From Zanthoxylum bungeanum (lineage: Eukaryota > Streptophyta > Magnoliopsida > Sapindales > Rutaceae), in NCBI GenBank assembly GCA_019454045.1, contig SKCR01007823.1, positions 1 to 64,000 on the forward strand: 64,000 nucleotides of DNA. The letters are read 5' to 3'. Positions 43,672-55,869 of this stretch are shown here, in pieces. Each line of letters begins with the position of its first letter. Within the stretch, counting starts at the first letter, position 1. Under the pieces are notes generated by a model. It worked only from the letters and a program-made list of their open reading frames with translations, did not search any database and was not told the DNA's origin. The position numbers and the translations under genes were made by a program.

Positions 43672-46600
43672 TGTAACATCCAGGAATTCGGAAACTCTTC
43701 CGGAAGGATTTTGTATTGCAGATCAGGTCTCAAATGAGACTATATCAGAGAAAAAGAGTTTAAGTGTGGAAATATAGCTCAGGATATTTTTAATATATTT
43801 GATGTATTGAAAATCGCGTGACATGAAAGAACCACTTACGCGATTTGTGTATATTATTTTATACGGAGAAAGTTTTTTATTTCGGCTATAAAGATAGAAA
43901 ATGAACTCTGATTGAGTTTATTTTTAAACCATTAGACTCGTTTTTCCGATACAAACAACTTTCATGTTGAACACTTTTCGAAAATCACATCAGAAGGGCT
44001 TCAAAATAGCTAATTTCCGAAAATACCCTTCTAATTATGGACAATTTAGTAATTTCTGGAGAAATGACACTATAAGTTACTGTTTGTTATTACAAAAAAA
44101 AAAAAACAAAAAATAAAACAAATGAGATACGAGATAGAGGGAGAAGAGAGAGAAAGAAGGTGTGGCCAGCGCACGGCCAGCCGGCCACCTCCAGCGCGTC
44201 GGCACTGCCGGCTTCGTATCGACTAGGCCGGCCATGTGGTGGCCGGCGATTCCCCATAGGGCGGTCAGAATGGTGAGAAAAAATGGAAGAAATATGCGAG
44301 CTTTTGTTTCCAGATCCCGGTTCGTCGCTTCATTTCACGGCCTGAGCCACCCGCCAAATTGAAGCCCTCGGAGAGTACTACAAGATGGCGGTGATGATTT
44401 TTTCGATTTGTGTTGCATGCAAAATGAGGAGAAGAAGTGGTGGTGAACAGTAATGTTGAATGAACAGTAGCTCCAATCGGAATTCTGTCAATTCCAGCGC
44501 GTTCGTGGGATCGTTTGGAGTCCGTATATGGCCTCGAATTCTTGGTAAGAGCTCTTGGCAAAAAGTCCCTAATTTCAAGTTTTTCGCTAAATATTCGGAT
44601 GTTTCCAGTAGCTTCGTAAAGTAGTGTAATGATATAAAGTGAGTTGTCTGAGCATTAGTATGTTGAATATGTGTATAGGGTAGAATCCGAGAGAAATTAG
44701 AGCGAATATGATCGATCCAATAAGTAAAGTGAGTTTTCGGTAAAGTCGGGATTCGCATGTATCTGTGCTTTGATGAACGTAATTACATATATGACTTAAT
44801 TATAATAAAACAATAGTATTTGAGTAATTTCATAGAGGTTTAGAGGGTTAGGATCCTTCTGCAATATTTTCGGAAACTTTTCGGAAGATTTGTCGAAAAT
44901 GCGTAATTTGCATATTTGAGCTATAGGATTGACATAGAACAATGTATAATGATGTTATATGAGTATTGAATGTATTATGAAAATGAAACCGAAATCACTG
45001 AAAATGAATTTAATTTGGATTTTCCCGGACAGTTTGGGAGTTTATGATATCAGTAAGTTTTCCATGATTTACAACCCTTACAATCCGTATTTTGTGTTAC
45101 AGATGGGGAAAGAGAAGGGATAGCATGGACACCAGGTAAGTATCTCACTATCAACTCGTCATAGTAGACAAAGTACGATGGTTGATTATATGTTTTAATA
45201 TGTGTATAGATTGAATACTCATAAAAATAAGTAATAGTAGTTATGGAGTTTTAGAAAGCATGAAATGAGAGTTTCGAGAGGTACAGACAGTGAGATTCGT
45301 AAAGAGCACGTATAGAAACATATTTTCTAACAGTATGCATAGTGTCAGGTTCTAGATAGCAAGCTACTATCAGCATGAAAAGTTTAGCACAAGCTGTCAT
45401 TACATTTTCATAGTTAAACATATCTCTTAGTAGAACACGTTTTCAGTAAGTGAGATGTAAAAGTTTTTAAAGAGTTTTAACGAAGTTTTCTATACTTCAG
45501 TTTAGTCCTAGTCTGAGTGTGGAACTAATGTATGAAATGTATTGATATATTTAATGACACGTGCGAGCATTTTCTATATAGATACGTTTGTTGAAATATG
45601 GCACGAGTCCATTTTTTCTGTATTGGATGAGTGAGATGTCACCAGCTCGTAATGGAGTGTGGTTGACTTTGCTGTTGTGTATATGGATTATGTCATTGCT
45701 TGCATGACATTTCATTGCATGACTTACCTGATCATATGGTTGATATGATGATGCATATGCATATTGCATTCCCAGAGGGAGACATAGTTCACATTGACAG
45801 ATACAGACCCAAGACCAGGGGGACGGCGATGCGTAACGCCCCTGGATCCTAGTTATTGTGAGTGGAAATTTTCTTTCTAGTTGATTTTTCTTTTCTTTCA
45901 TATTGTTTTATGCAAAGACTTACGTTTTCGCACATAAGACGTTAGACAGATTTATTTCTAGTTGTTTTAAAAAAAAAATGCTTCAGAAAGACTTGATTTA
46001 AAAAGCATGAGTTTTGTGATTTTTCGAGGCATGGGGAAAAACCCACCTCAGTATGTAACTTGGTACGGACATGGAATTGATGGTTGACATGTGCACATGT
46101 AGAGGTCTAGGGGAACGGCGATACGTAACGCCCCCAGATCCTAATTCTGGACTAGGGATGACAGATGCCCCTAGATCCTTGATTCAGAGATTGGAGGGTA
46201 GCATAGATTCACACCCCCAGTTCTAGTTCAGTGGCATGGGGGACGACGATACGTAACGCCCCCACTAGTTTTAGGGACATGAGTGGTATGCTTTGGGGGA
46301 CGGCGATACGTAACGCCTCAAAGTCATGGGTTTGCATTCCTGGCTTAAGTTAGGCGTATAGGGGGACGACGATACGTAATGCCCCCATACGTCAGGTTTT
46401 CAGAGACATAGACCATTTTTTTCAAAAATAATTTTCAGAAATCAGTTTCAGAGATAGTTTTCAGAACAGATCTTACAGATACAGATTTTTCAGAAACAGT
46501 TTTCATAAGTGGATTTTCAGAGACAGATTTACAGAAAACGAAGGTTTATAATTGAGTTTTTAAGAGAAACAGTTTTAAGAGAATCTCATAGTTTTACAGA

Positions 46601-47901
46601 CAAAGATTTCCAGAAAAGTTTCAAATGGAGAGATTTATTTTCAGAAAAGAAAAGAATTTTCAGAATGATTGGCTTTCTTAAGATATTTTCTTTGATATGG
46701 AAGTTCAGTGATATCCAGTTCTATTTGATGAGTAGTATCGTAGTATGCTATGAGTATGTACTTTATATAAATTGTATATTGAAATGCATGGTCGATATGT
46801 CATATTAATTTAAAGGTTGAGTGTTGGGTGTTTACCATACTTAGAATGCAGTTGTGAGGATTCCAATGGATGGAATCAAGATTCAATATCTTATATTATA
46901 TGGAGGTCTGAGGTTTCAGCTTAGTGTTTCAGTAAAAGTTTTACTACTCATAGTTAGTTAATGCTTATGCTTTAGCCTATGTAATCCATATGAAGTAACC
47001 AGCCATAGTTTAAGCTCACTAAACCACCACGGGTTTGGGTTGGCCTTAGCCATGGGTTTGGGTGGTTTGGTAGATAATTAGTTAGTTCCAGTTAGGAGAA
47101 AATATGATGTTGTTAGTATATAAAGAATAACTACAGTGTGGAAAAATAGTATGTATATACGTGGATGAATGCTTCTAGATTGGTGTATGAGAGATATCAG
47201 AATTCCGTAGATGTGAAATATAATGTGGAATCGAGCAGATAAGTTTACTACAGTGTTGCATTCAGTACAATGAGTAAATTATACAAGTATAACATAAGTA
47301 AATGGCCATCGGGTAAGGATGTAATTTATAAGTTTGTGTACTTATACATATCTGAATTCTATTTAAGTCATATTGTTACTTGATAAATTTACATAAGACG
47401 TGAGTTACTTACTGGGCTTTATAGCTCACACCCCGGCTATTTGCTAGTTTTACAGAGTCACATTGGACTTACAGTGCTAGAAGATTCTAGATGCATCTTG
47501 CAGACAACGGATTACCTCGATGCAGCCAAGTCGATCTTGAGTCGCTGAATGGTTATGGGATGTGTGTTTGGGCTCTCACAACCTTAGTTTTAATTATTTG
47601 TATCACATTTGTAGTTTATTCGTGCTGAGCACGTAGTTATTTGTAGTTATTTTTTTTATGTCAGGCCGGATGCCTATTTACATATGAGTTGAGATTTGTC
47701 GAGCCGGAGGCCTATTTGCATGAGTTGAGAAGATTGCTTTTGAATTCTTTTTACCATAACACCTCAAGGTGCTGGACTTGGATCCAGGTTTCATGATTTT
47801 TAGCAAAGGTCATGCCGAAATTTTAGTATAAATAGAGGCTTATAGAGATGGGTTTTCCTGTCTCCTACCGGTAGCATGTTGGCTTCGGGTGAGTTGTTAC
47901 A
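43672..47901 (+). repeat. 4.2-kb solo LTR inserted in the gypsy pol
   Basis: TGTAACATCC to GTTGTTACA, flanked by the perfect duplication ATGCT (43667-43671 and 47902-47906). Removing it rejoins the gypsy RT/RNase H frame region. No internal region or pol is present, hence a solo LTR. Its length and end sequence recall the very long LTRs of Tekay/Del-type gypsy elements (inference). TATAAATA at 47827-47834 puts the promoter only about 75 bases from the end. Five hairpin-like modules lie at 45818-46386 and TTTTCAGA-rich degenerate repeats at 46420-46660. Open frames within it (44162-44362 and others) look random. Confidence 0.88.
45818..46386 (+). repeat. Five copies of a GGGGACGGCGATACGTAACG-type module
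   Basis: Copies at 45818-45843, 46110-46135, 46238-46263, 46295-46318 and 46361-46386. Each begins in G4-5, has a core ACGRCGATACGTAACG and ends in C4-5 (the fourth is imperfect), so each can fold with GGGG against CCCC and GGCG against CGCC. Three are followed or preceded by GATCC. Confidence 0.8.
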
Positions 47902-47906
47902 ATGCT

Positions 47907-48944
47907 GGAGTCCATTCAAAGTCCTTCGCTTTCTTGAGGGCGGAGAAGAACGAAAAACATTTATTTGTGGACTGGAGATGAATCTGTTCAGAGCCGCTAC
48001 TCTCTCTGTGAGTCGCATGACATCTTTCGACCATGTGGGGGGAGGGAATATTGAGTATGGATTTGATCTAATCCGGGTTGGCTTCTATCCCTCGCTGAGT
48101 GACCATATATCCTAGGAACTTGCCAGACGACACGCCGAAAGCACAATTGATAGGATTCAACTTCGTATTGTATTTCCTCATTATATCGAATGCATATACC
48201 AAATGCTCTAGGTACTGCTCGGCTCTTAGTGACTTCCCCAACTTGTCGTTAATATACACCTCCATCGTTTTCCCTATCTGCTAGGAGAAAATCTTTTTGA
48301 CAAAGCGCTGGTATGTAGTCCTGGCTTTCTTAAGTCCGAAAGGCATTACCTTGTAGCAATAGATCCCTCTGTTAGTGATGAATGTCATATTCTCTAAGTA
48401 ATTTGGATGAATGAGGATCCGATTATAGCCTGAGTAGACATTCATAAAACTCAATAACTCATATCCAGTTGTAGTGTCGTCCATCGAATCAATATGGGGC
48501 AAGAGGAATGAGTCTTTCGGGCGTGCCTTATTAAGATCTGTGAAGTCGATGCAGACTTACCATTTCCCATTCTTCTTCCGAACCACTACAAATTGTCTAG
48601 CCACTCGGGATACTGGACTTCTTTGATGGCCTTATTCTCCAAAAGCTTCTAAACCTCTTCGTTGATAATTCAGTTCCTCTTAAGGGTGAATTTTCTTCTC
48701 CTTTGTTTCACTGGGGGCTAGTCAAGATCCACGTAAATCTTATGGGTCATCATCTTGGGTCAATCCGGGTCATGTCTTTGTGCGACCATACAAAGTATTC
48801 ATGTCATTCTCTGAGAAAGTTGATCAATATTATGCATAGCTTGGGTTCAAGATGAGCTTTGATCTGAGATTTGTGGTCCGTAAGCTATGGGTGAATCTAG
48901 ACCTCGTTTAGTTCCTCGATATCGGGCTAATCCAGCCCGGCCTG
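47907..48944 (-). pseudogene. Gypsy reverse transcriptase, central and C-terminal part
   Basis: Minus-strand frame 48502-48281 reads ELLSFMNVYSGYNRILIHP and YCYKVMPFGLKKARTTYQR. Frame 48265-48068 reads VYINDKLGKS (the YVDD site has become YIND), MRKYNTKLNPINCAFGV and GKFLGYMVTQRGIEANP. Then ALNRFIS and, across a shift, KKAKDFEWT at about 47920. These are the RT motifs of Tat/Athila elements. The catalytic change and the stops show it is dead. Confidence 0.9.
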
Positions 48945-48949
48945 ACGAG

Positions 48950-50956
48950 TGTTGGACAGTTATGACCCATAGCGTCACTATTTATACAGATCATGATGTT
49001 GTTGTACAAATTAACTATGTGACAAAGGAAATTGTTCTCTTATCATTTGTGATTAGATCACCAAGATGTATAAATGATAGGAGGTCCTTATGATTAGTTC
49101 CTGGATTTAGATGATATGAGACAGTATCAATTCACGAAGGTTTAATCATTAAATATCCATTGTCAGAGTATTATCGAGATTGGACATCGATAATGTGGAA
49201 AAGACTAGTAATACACTTGTGCACGTTGTGAGGGCATAACGACATAGTTCTCATATATTTGGGTATAGGATACTCATGCAAGTGTAGTAGGAGGTTGTGT
49301 TTTACCGATGGTATGGGAAACAGCTTCGCTCTGGATAGACCCCTCGGAATTCCATTGGTAGTATGACTATGTGTCTATGGAAGTCCGAATCAGGGTAAGT
49401 GTATTTGGTGTTAACCTGAGACTTGCACCGCTAATACTTGCGACAATCAATGTACTTTTGTTTTGGTCGTACAGGGCTTTAAAATGTTCTGTGTACGCCT
49501 CTTCTGGGTATATTGAGAATCGTAGTGTATTGGGTGTGATGTCGAGATGGAAGTATCACTCCATTCATAGTGGAGATGATGGTCACGTAGGATACGGAAC
49601 TCGTTCTCTTATATAATGCAGCTATCAGGATAAAATGACTAGGTCATGTTTATCCGATTATAGAGACTAGTTACCAGAGATCCGATATGTGCTTCCTACG
49701 GGGCAGACACATTTCCAGCCCCAGGCCTTGCACGTGACATCCGATACTGGATCGAAATACGCAATACTACGTATACTACGCCTGATATAGATCACATATT
49801 CCTGTAAGGATATTTCTGGAGAATTGGGTAGGCATTGCGCTTTGCTAGAAGCCAACCTTGTCTTGTAAATCGGTACAAACGTAGTACTAGGTACTTACGT
49901 GTTCGGATAGTCCGACGACCGGATTTACTGCCAACATATCCGGGGATATCTTTGGTTACTTTCCGAAGATTCACCGATGACGTATGACTCGCACTTTATT
50001 AATCTGGGACTAATTAGATGAGAGAGAAAATTAATCTGGGATTACGGAAATATTTTATCTGGGATAAAAATATTATTAAAAGAGAGAGAACGATTAATTT
50101 GGAATTAATCGATAAAATAATATATTCGATATATTATACGAAATTGGATTTCGACACGGAATTAAATTTAGAATTTAATTCGGGTAAACGAGTTAATTTA
50201 GAATTAATTGTTTAGCGACGTGAATAGTGATTTTGCTAGGCATAATTATTTAATTATGTCACAACTGAAAATTCGTTAATTTGGAATTAGGGAACCCGAG
50301 CCCGAGAGTGTTTGCGAGCGCACTCGCATTTCGAATTCAAGTGCGGCCCGCAAGTCACATCAAGCGTCAAATAACTTGTCACTTTGAGTGATGTGATGTG
50401 ACAACTTGTCACTTGATTGAGTGATGTGAATAGTTGATGTAGTGGTTGTAACCTTTAATGGCTTGACTTTTGGAAAGCAAAATAAGGAAAATGAATTTTG
50501 GAAATTCAAAAAGTGTATTACATACACAATTTTCCCAACCACCAACACTTAACACACATTTCTCTCTTCTCCCTTCTCTCATGCACGCCCAAGTGGCTGC
50601 ACTTCTTCTTCTGTTTTATGCTCACTGCCGAGACAAACATGGAGAATCAAGTGATGATTTTGTTGCAAATCAAGAGTGCTAGCACACAATGGAGTCATCC
50701 TAAGGTGATAGGGAAACCTACTCGTGAGCTTGGAATCACAACACAAAAGCTTGGAGCTTGGAGGACCAAGATGGCCGAATTTCTTGAAGGACAAAAATGC
50801 CACTCTGCCGTGAGCCTTGGAGGATGAGAGCTTGAAGTTTTGTTGTTCGTCGCATCGCTCAACCGAGATCAATGTGAGTATTTCGCACCTCCTTGAATGT
50901 ATTCGCATGTTGTTTCATTGCTTAAAACGATACCGATTTGACCGTAGAACCCAACA
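48950..50956 (+). repeat. copia LTR C with target duplication ACGAG
   Basis: 2007 bases, TGTTGGACAG to CCAACA, between ACGAG at 48945-48949 and ACGAG at 50957-50961. Taken alone it is a solo LTR in the gypsy RT region. Palindrome chain at about 50000-50290, with TAG-spaced arms GAATTAAATT and AATTTAATTC at 50159-50181. Confidence 0.9.
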
Positions 50957-51043
50957 ACGAGGCCCTTTTGTAATTTCCATGCTGAAACAGACTTAGCCTT
51001 CATGTCATATGATAGAAACTCATTGAGGCCAGTGGTCTCCATG
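50957..51043 (+). repeat. Duplicated gypsy target flank between LTR C and copia E
   Basis: 87 bases starting ACGAGGCCC, nearly identical to 60576-60661 on the far side of copia E. They are gypsy pol sequence belonging to the insertion site, so this bit of target DNA is present twice. Confidence 0.88.
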
Positions 51044-52855
51044 AAGGTTTAATCATTAAATATCTATAGTCAGAGTATTATCGAGATTGGACATCGATAA
51101 TGCGGAAAAGACTAGTATTACACTTGCGTGTTGTGAGGGCATAACGGCATAGTTCTCATATTTTGGGTATAGGATACTCATGCAAGTGTAGTAGGAGGTT
51201 GTGTTTTACCGATGGTACGGGAAACAACTTCGCTCTGGATAGACCCCTCGGATTCCATTGGTAGTATGACTATGTGTCTATGGAAGTCCGAATCAGGGTA
51301 GGTGTATTTGGTGTTAACCTGATACTTGCACCGCTAATACTTGCGACAATCAATGTACTTTTGTTTTGGTCGTACAGGGATTTAAAATTCTGTGTACGCC
51401 TCTTCTGGGTATATTGAGAATCGTAGTGTATTGGGTGTGATGTCGAGATGGAAGTATCACTCCATTCATAGTGGAGATGATGGTCACGTAGGATACGGAA
51501 CTCGTTCTCTTATATAATGCAGCTATCAGGATAAAATGACTAGGTCATGTTTATCCGATTATAGAGACTAGTTACCAGAGATCCGATATGTGCTTCCTAC
51601 GGGGCAGACACATTTCCAGCCCCAGGCCTTGCACGTGACATCTGATACTGGATCGAAATACGCAATACTACGTATACTACACCTGATATAGATCATATAT
51701 TCCTGTAAGGATATTTCTGGAGAATTGGGTAGGCATGGCGCTTTGCTAGAAGCCAACCTTATCTTGTAAATCGGTACAAACGTAGTACTAGGTACTTACG
51801 TGTTCGGATAGTACGACGACCGGATTTACTGCCAACATATCCGGGGATCTCATGGGTCGCTTCCCGAAGATTCACCGATGACGTATGACTCGCACTTTAT
51901 TAATCTGGGATTAATTAGATGAGAGAGAAAATTAATCTGGGATTAATTAAATATTTTATCTGGGATAAAATATTATTAAAAGAGAGAGAACGATTAATTT
52001 GGAATTAATCGATAAAATAATATATTCGATATATTATACGAAATTGGATTTTGACGTGGAATTAAATTTAGAATTTAATTCGGGCAAACGAGTTAATTTA
52101 GAATTAATTCGTTAGCGGCATGAATAGTGAATTTGCTAGGCATAATTATTTAATTACGTCGCAACGGAAAATTCGTTAATTTGGAATTAGGGAACCCGAG
52201 CCCGAGAGTGTTTGCGAGCGCACTCGCATTTCGAATTCAAGTGCGGCCCGCAAGTCACATCAAGCGTCAAATCACTTGTCACTTTAAGTGATGTGATGTG
52301 ACAACTTGTCACTTGATTGAGTGATGTGAATAGTTGATGTAGTGGTTGTAACCTTTAATGGCTTGACTTTTGGAAAGCAAAATAAGGAAAATGAATTTTG
52401 GAAATTCAAAAAGTGTATTAGATACACAATTTTCCCAACCACCAACACTTAACACACATTCCTCCTCTTCTCCCTTCTCTCATTCACGCCCAAGTGGCTG
52501 CACTTCTTCTTCTGTTTTCTGCTCACTGTCGAGACAACCAATGAGAAGCATGTGATGATTTTGTTGCAAAATCAAGAGTGCTAGCACACAATGGAGTCAT
52601 CCTAAGGTGATAGGGAAACCTACTCGTGAGCTTGGAATCACAACACAGAAGCTTGGAGCTTGGAGGACCAAGATGGCCGAATTTCTTGAAGGACAAAACT
52701 GCCACTGCCGTGAGCCTTGGAGGAGGAGAGCTTGAAGTTTTATTGTTCGTCGCATCGCTCAACCGATCAATGTGAGTATTCCGCACCTCCTTGAATGTAT
52801 TCGCATGTTGTTTCATTGCTTAAAACGATCCCGGTTAGACCGTAGAAACCTAACA
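51044..52855 (+). repeat. 5' LTR of copia E (truncated)
   Basis: Begins inside the LTR at GAAGGTTTAATCATTAAAT and ends CTAACA before the primer site. Close to LTR C and the 3' LTR. Palindrome chain at about 51898-52190. Confidence 0.9.
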
Positions 52856-52856
52856 A

Positions 52857-55435
52857 TGGTATCTTGAACCAATTGAGCATGAAACATGAACTTAGGGTTA
52901 AAATTGGGTAAATTGATTTTGAGCATTATTTGATAAAATTACTTGATTGAGTATGCTTAAATAATGTCTAATTGACGTTTGATTGGATCAATTTCATGAA
53001 ATTTGATTGGATCAATTTTTGCCCAAAATCATAGGCTTGGCCGAATGGTTATTTTTTTGTTTCTTTGATCATTGGATGACTTGAAACAATTGGGAAATGG
53101 TGATTTGTAATTCAATTGGATTGAAAACGAAATCGAATTATAAATCCCCAAAATGCCGAGACATATAGCATGTTAAATGGGTTTGATTTTTGATTAAAAT
53201 GTGTGGACATGTTTTAATGTTAATGAGCATAATTAATTAGGCTAATTGGTGTTTTGGAATATTGATTTGGTTGATTAATTATGGCTTAAACTTTGAGTAA
53301 TTAAATTGTGAAATTGGAATTTTGAATTTAATTATGTTGGGCTAAATTGGATTTGGGCTTGTAATGTTGTAATTGGGCTTATTGGGCTTGGTAGTACCAA
53401 GATGGGTTTAGGCTAAATTGGTTGGATCCAATTGGGCCCAAAACCATTTCCATAAAGTCCAATTATGACTTAATGGACCTTAATATATTAATTGGGCCTA
53501 ATGGGCCTAAATTGGTTTCTAGGCATATAAGGGTGATTCCTTTAAATGGGCTTTAGTCTTTGGGTTTGACCCATGTTGACCAAAGTCCACGCCTTAAGAA
53601 ATTAATTAAAAGCCCATTGGACTAATTAAATTAACATTGGATGTTAATTGGGCTTGAGACCCGTAACGATTAAATTTGGAATTTAAGTCGTAAAGGTTCG
53701 TTATAAAGTGTAATATTTAATTTGGAATTAAATAAATGAATTAGTATTAATGCAAATTGAATTGGATTTAATGTTGTATTTTAATTTAATTCAGAATTCG
53801 TACTTTGAGTACTTATTCGCAAACTGAGTCGGACTCGCGCAAAATCAAATCGTTGTTTGACATTGGATGGTCATTAATATCAGATTAATTAATTAGATTG
53901 ATTGATAACATGCTTGTGTGAATACATGGTTGCGATGCATGAATAATGTATATCAGATGGATATTAGATGGGTGGGGCAATTTTGGAAATTATTGTAATA
54001 AATTTAGAATTTATTAATTGGACCTGCCTATTACCTCCTTACTCTTTGTATTTCTCTTCTCACCTATTCCCCTCAATGTAAATGAGGTTTCTTTAGAAGT
54101 GTTATGTAATCGGGTAGAAGTAATACTTGTGCTAGCGGGACAGAGGAAAGTGAGAGATTTGTTCTAGGAACAATGTGTTAAGTATCCATCCGCATATCAT
54201 TATTATTTTATTATATGCGCCTTATTATGTGTTTAGAATGCATGTTTAAGGGTGTATGATGATTAGACCTTAACAAAGATAATAAATTGGTTGCCAATTG
54301 CACGCGAAAAACCCTCACAAAATATTAAGCGTTTTTCCTTCCATTGAGTGATTCTTACTCAAGATCCAAGACTTGCATTGGTTTGTTGGCCAAAGTCAAG
54401 GCCTTTGTCCGTCGAGGATGTGTTTGAATCACGAATGCTTTGTTCCATATTGGTGTCTTGTCCAAGTTGTGATTTGTTAGCCAAAGTCAAGATCACTTCT
54501 TGTCCATCGACATTGATTACGAAGCTTTACAAGGTCAATGGGTTCCGCTTAACTGGGATCACTAAGTTTGTTGTGCCAAAGCCAAGGCTTAGTTGATTCA
54601 GAGGAAAAAGGTTAGGCAATCTATTGAATATATTGGCATATATAAGATATATGTTTCGGACTTGGATGTCCACCTACTGGATCTAGGAATTGGATTGGAT
54701 CCAATTGATCTTAGAGATCTACCTAGTTAATTATCATACAATTTGTTGGCCAAAGTCAAGATTTTGTGTTATTTAACAGGATCCTAGCCCACTAGGAAAC
54801 AAGGTTTCCCGAGTACTCCACAGAGGGTTAGAGGCTCGCCGAAAAAATAGGGAGGCAAGTATTAGATTTGCAATATTCGTTTAGTTACTTGCAATACACG
54901 CTCATTTCAAATATTTCGTCATATAAATTAAATATTAGTTGGACTAATAATTAATCGTTGTTTTAATTAAACAGTTGGACTGTATTCAAACTATTTCATT
55001 TATAGTTGATTATATAATTGGATTATAGTAATCAATATATTGAATTAACTAATTTCAATTAATAGTTGATTTTATAATTGGATTATAGTAATCAATATAA
55101 TTGAAGTTAACTAATTTATATTATAGTTGATTATATAGTTGGACTATAGTAATCATTATAATAAATAGTACCTAAATCGTTGATTAAATAGTTGGACTAT
55201 TAGAATCAAGATAAATTGAAATATTAGTGTTTAAAACAAAATCATGGGTGAAAAATGATATAAACGGCTTTAATTTTCAAATTGGGAATAAAGTTTCAGG
55301 ATGGTCCTGGAAACTAATAAGTTACATTATTTGATAAAAAAACATATTAGGCCTAAGCCCGGAGTTAAGCAAATAGTAGAGCATGATATTTGGAATATTC
55401 ATGTGATGATAACTTTAGTGCTTAATCCATTAAGC
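52857..55435 (+). other. Primer site and leader of copia E
   Basis: TGGTATCTTGAAC at 52857-52869. The leader matches that of A, including three TTGGCCAAAGTCAAG motifs (about 54386, 54478 in the variant TTAGCC, and 54744) and six spacer palindromes with TGG (about 54940-55205). The 82-codon frame 54348-54596 is the counterpart of 4482-4730 and is not believed to be a gene. Confidence 0.75.
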
Positions 55436-55436
55436 T

Positions 55437-55860
55437 TGCCAAATAGACTCCTTAATTTCTTAATCAGAACAAAGGATTAGATCCTTATAGTATGATAATG
55501 AAATTGAAGGATCTTCATAGATCTGATTTTAGATCTAAGAAGTACTCTAAATTGCAGTACTAAACTCTTGGAGAGTTAATGGCTATTCTCAAGGAGATAA
55601 AGCCAAAGTATGCAATAAGGCAAGAAGCGTAAGGCGTATCTTACTTTGATATTCTAGATAGCCAAGGCTAGGCCAAAGGCTTCTGGAGTGTGGAAAAGGG
55701 CAAAGGAAAATTCATTATTATCTTCTGGGAAGATAAATGACATATCCCAAAATGTCTCGCTAAATTATGGCAAACGGGATCGCGGAAGCGTGACTGCCGT
55801 TTAAACAAAGCAGACATGAAGGAATTGAAGACGGTGCTAGGCTCCGACTTCAAATATGTT
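55437..55860 (+). pseudogene. copia E gag remnant
   Basis: Readable pieces match D gag: QNKGLDPYS, LKDLHRSDFRSKKYS (about 55468-55560) and the end of the zinc knuckle, HDCR, near 55790. Much of the middle is deleted and there is no open frame. Copy A lacks this part altogether. Confidence 0.8.
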
Positions 55861-55869
55861 TATCATAAA

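Noticed and set aside
44162..44362. 66-codon frame rich in R and P in the 4.2-kb LTR
   Set aside because: Short, in a GC-rich spot (GGCCAGCCGGCC), with no homology recognised.
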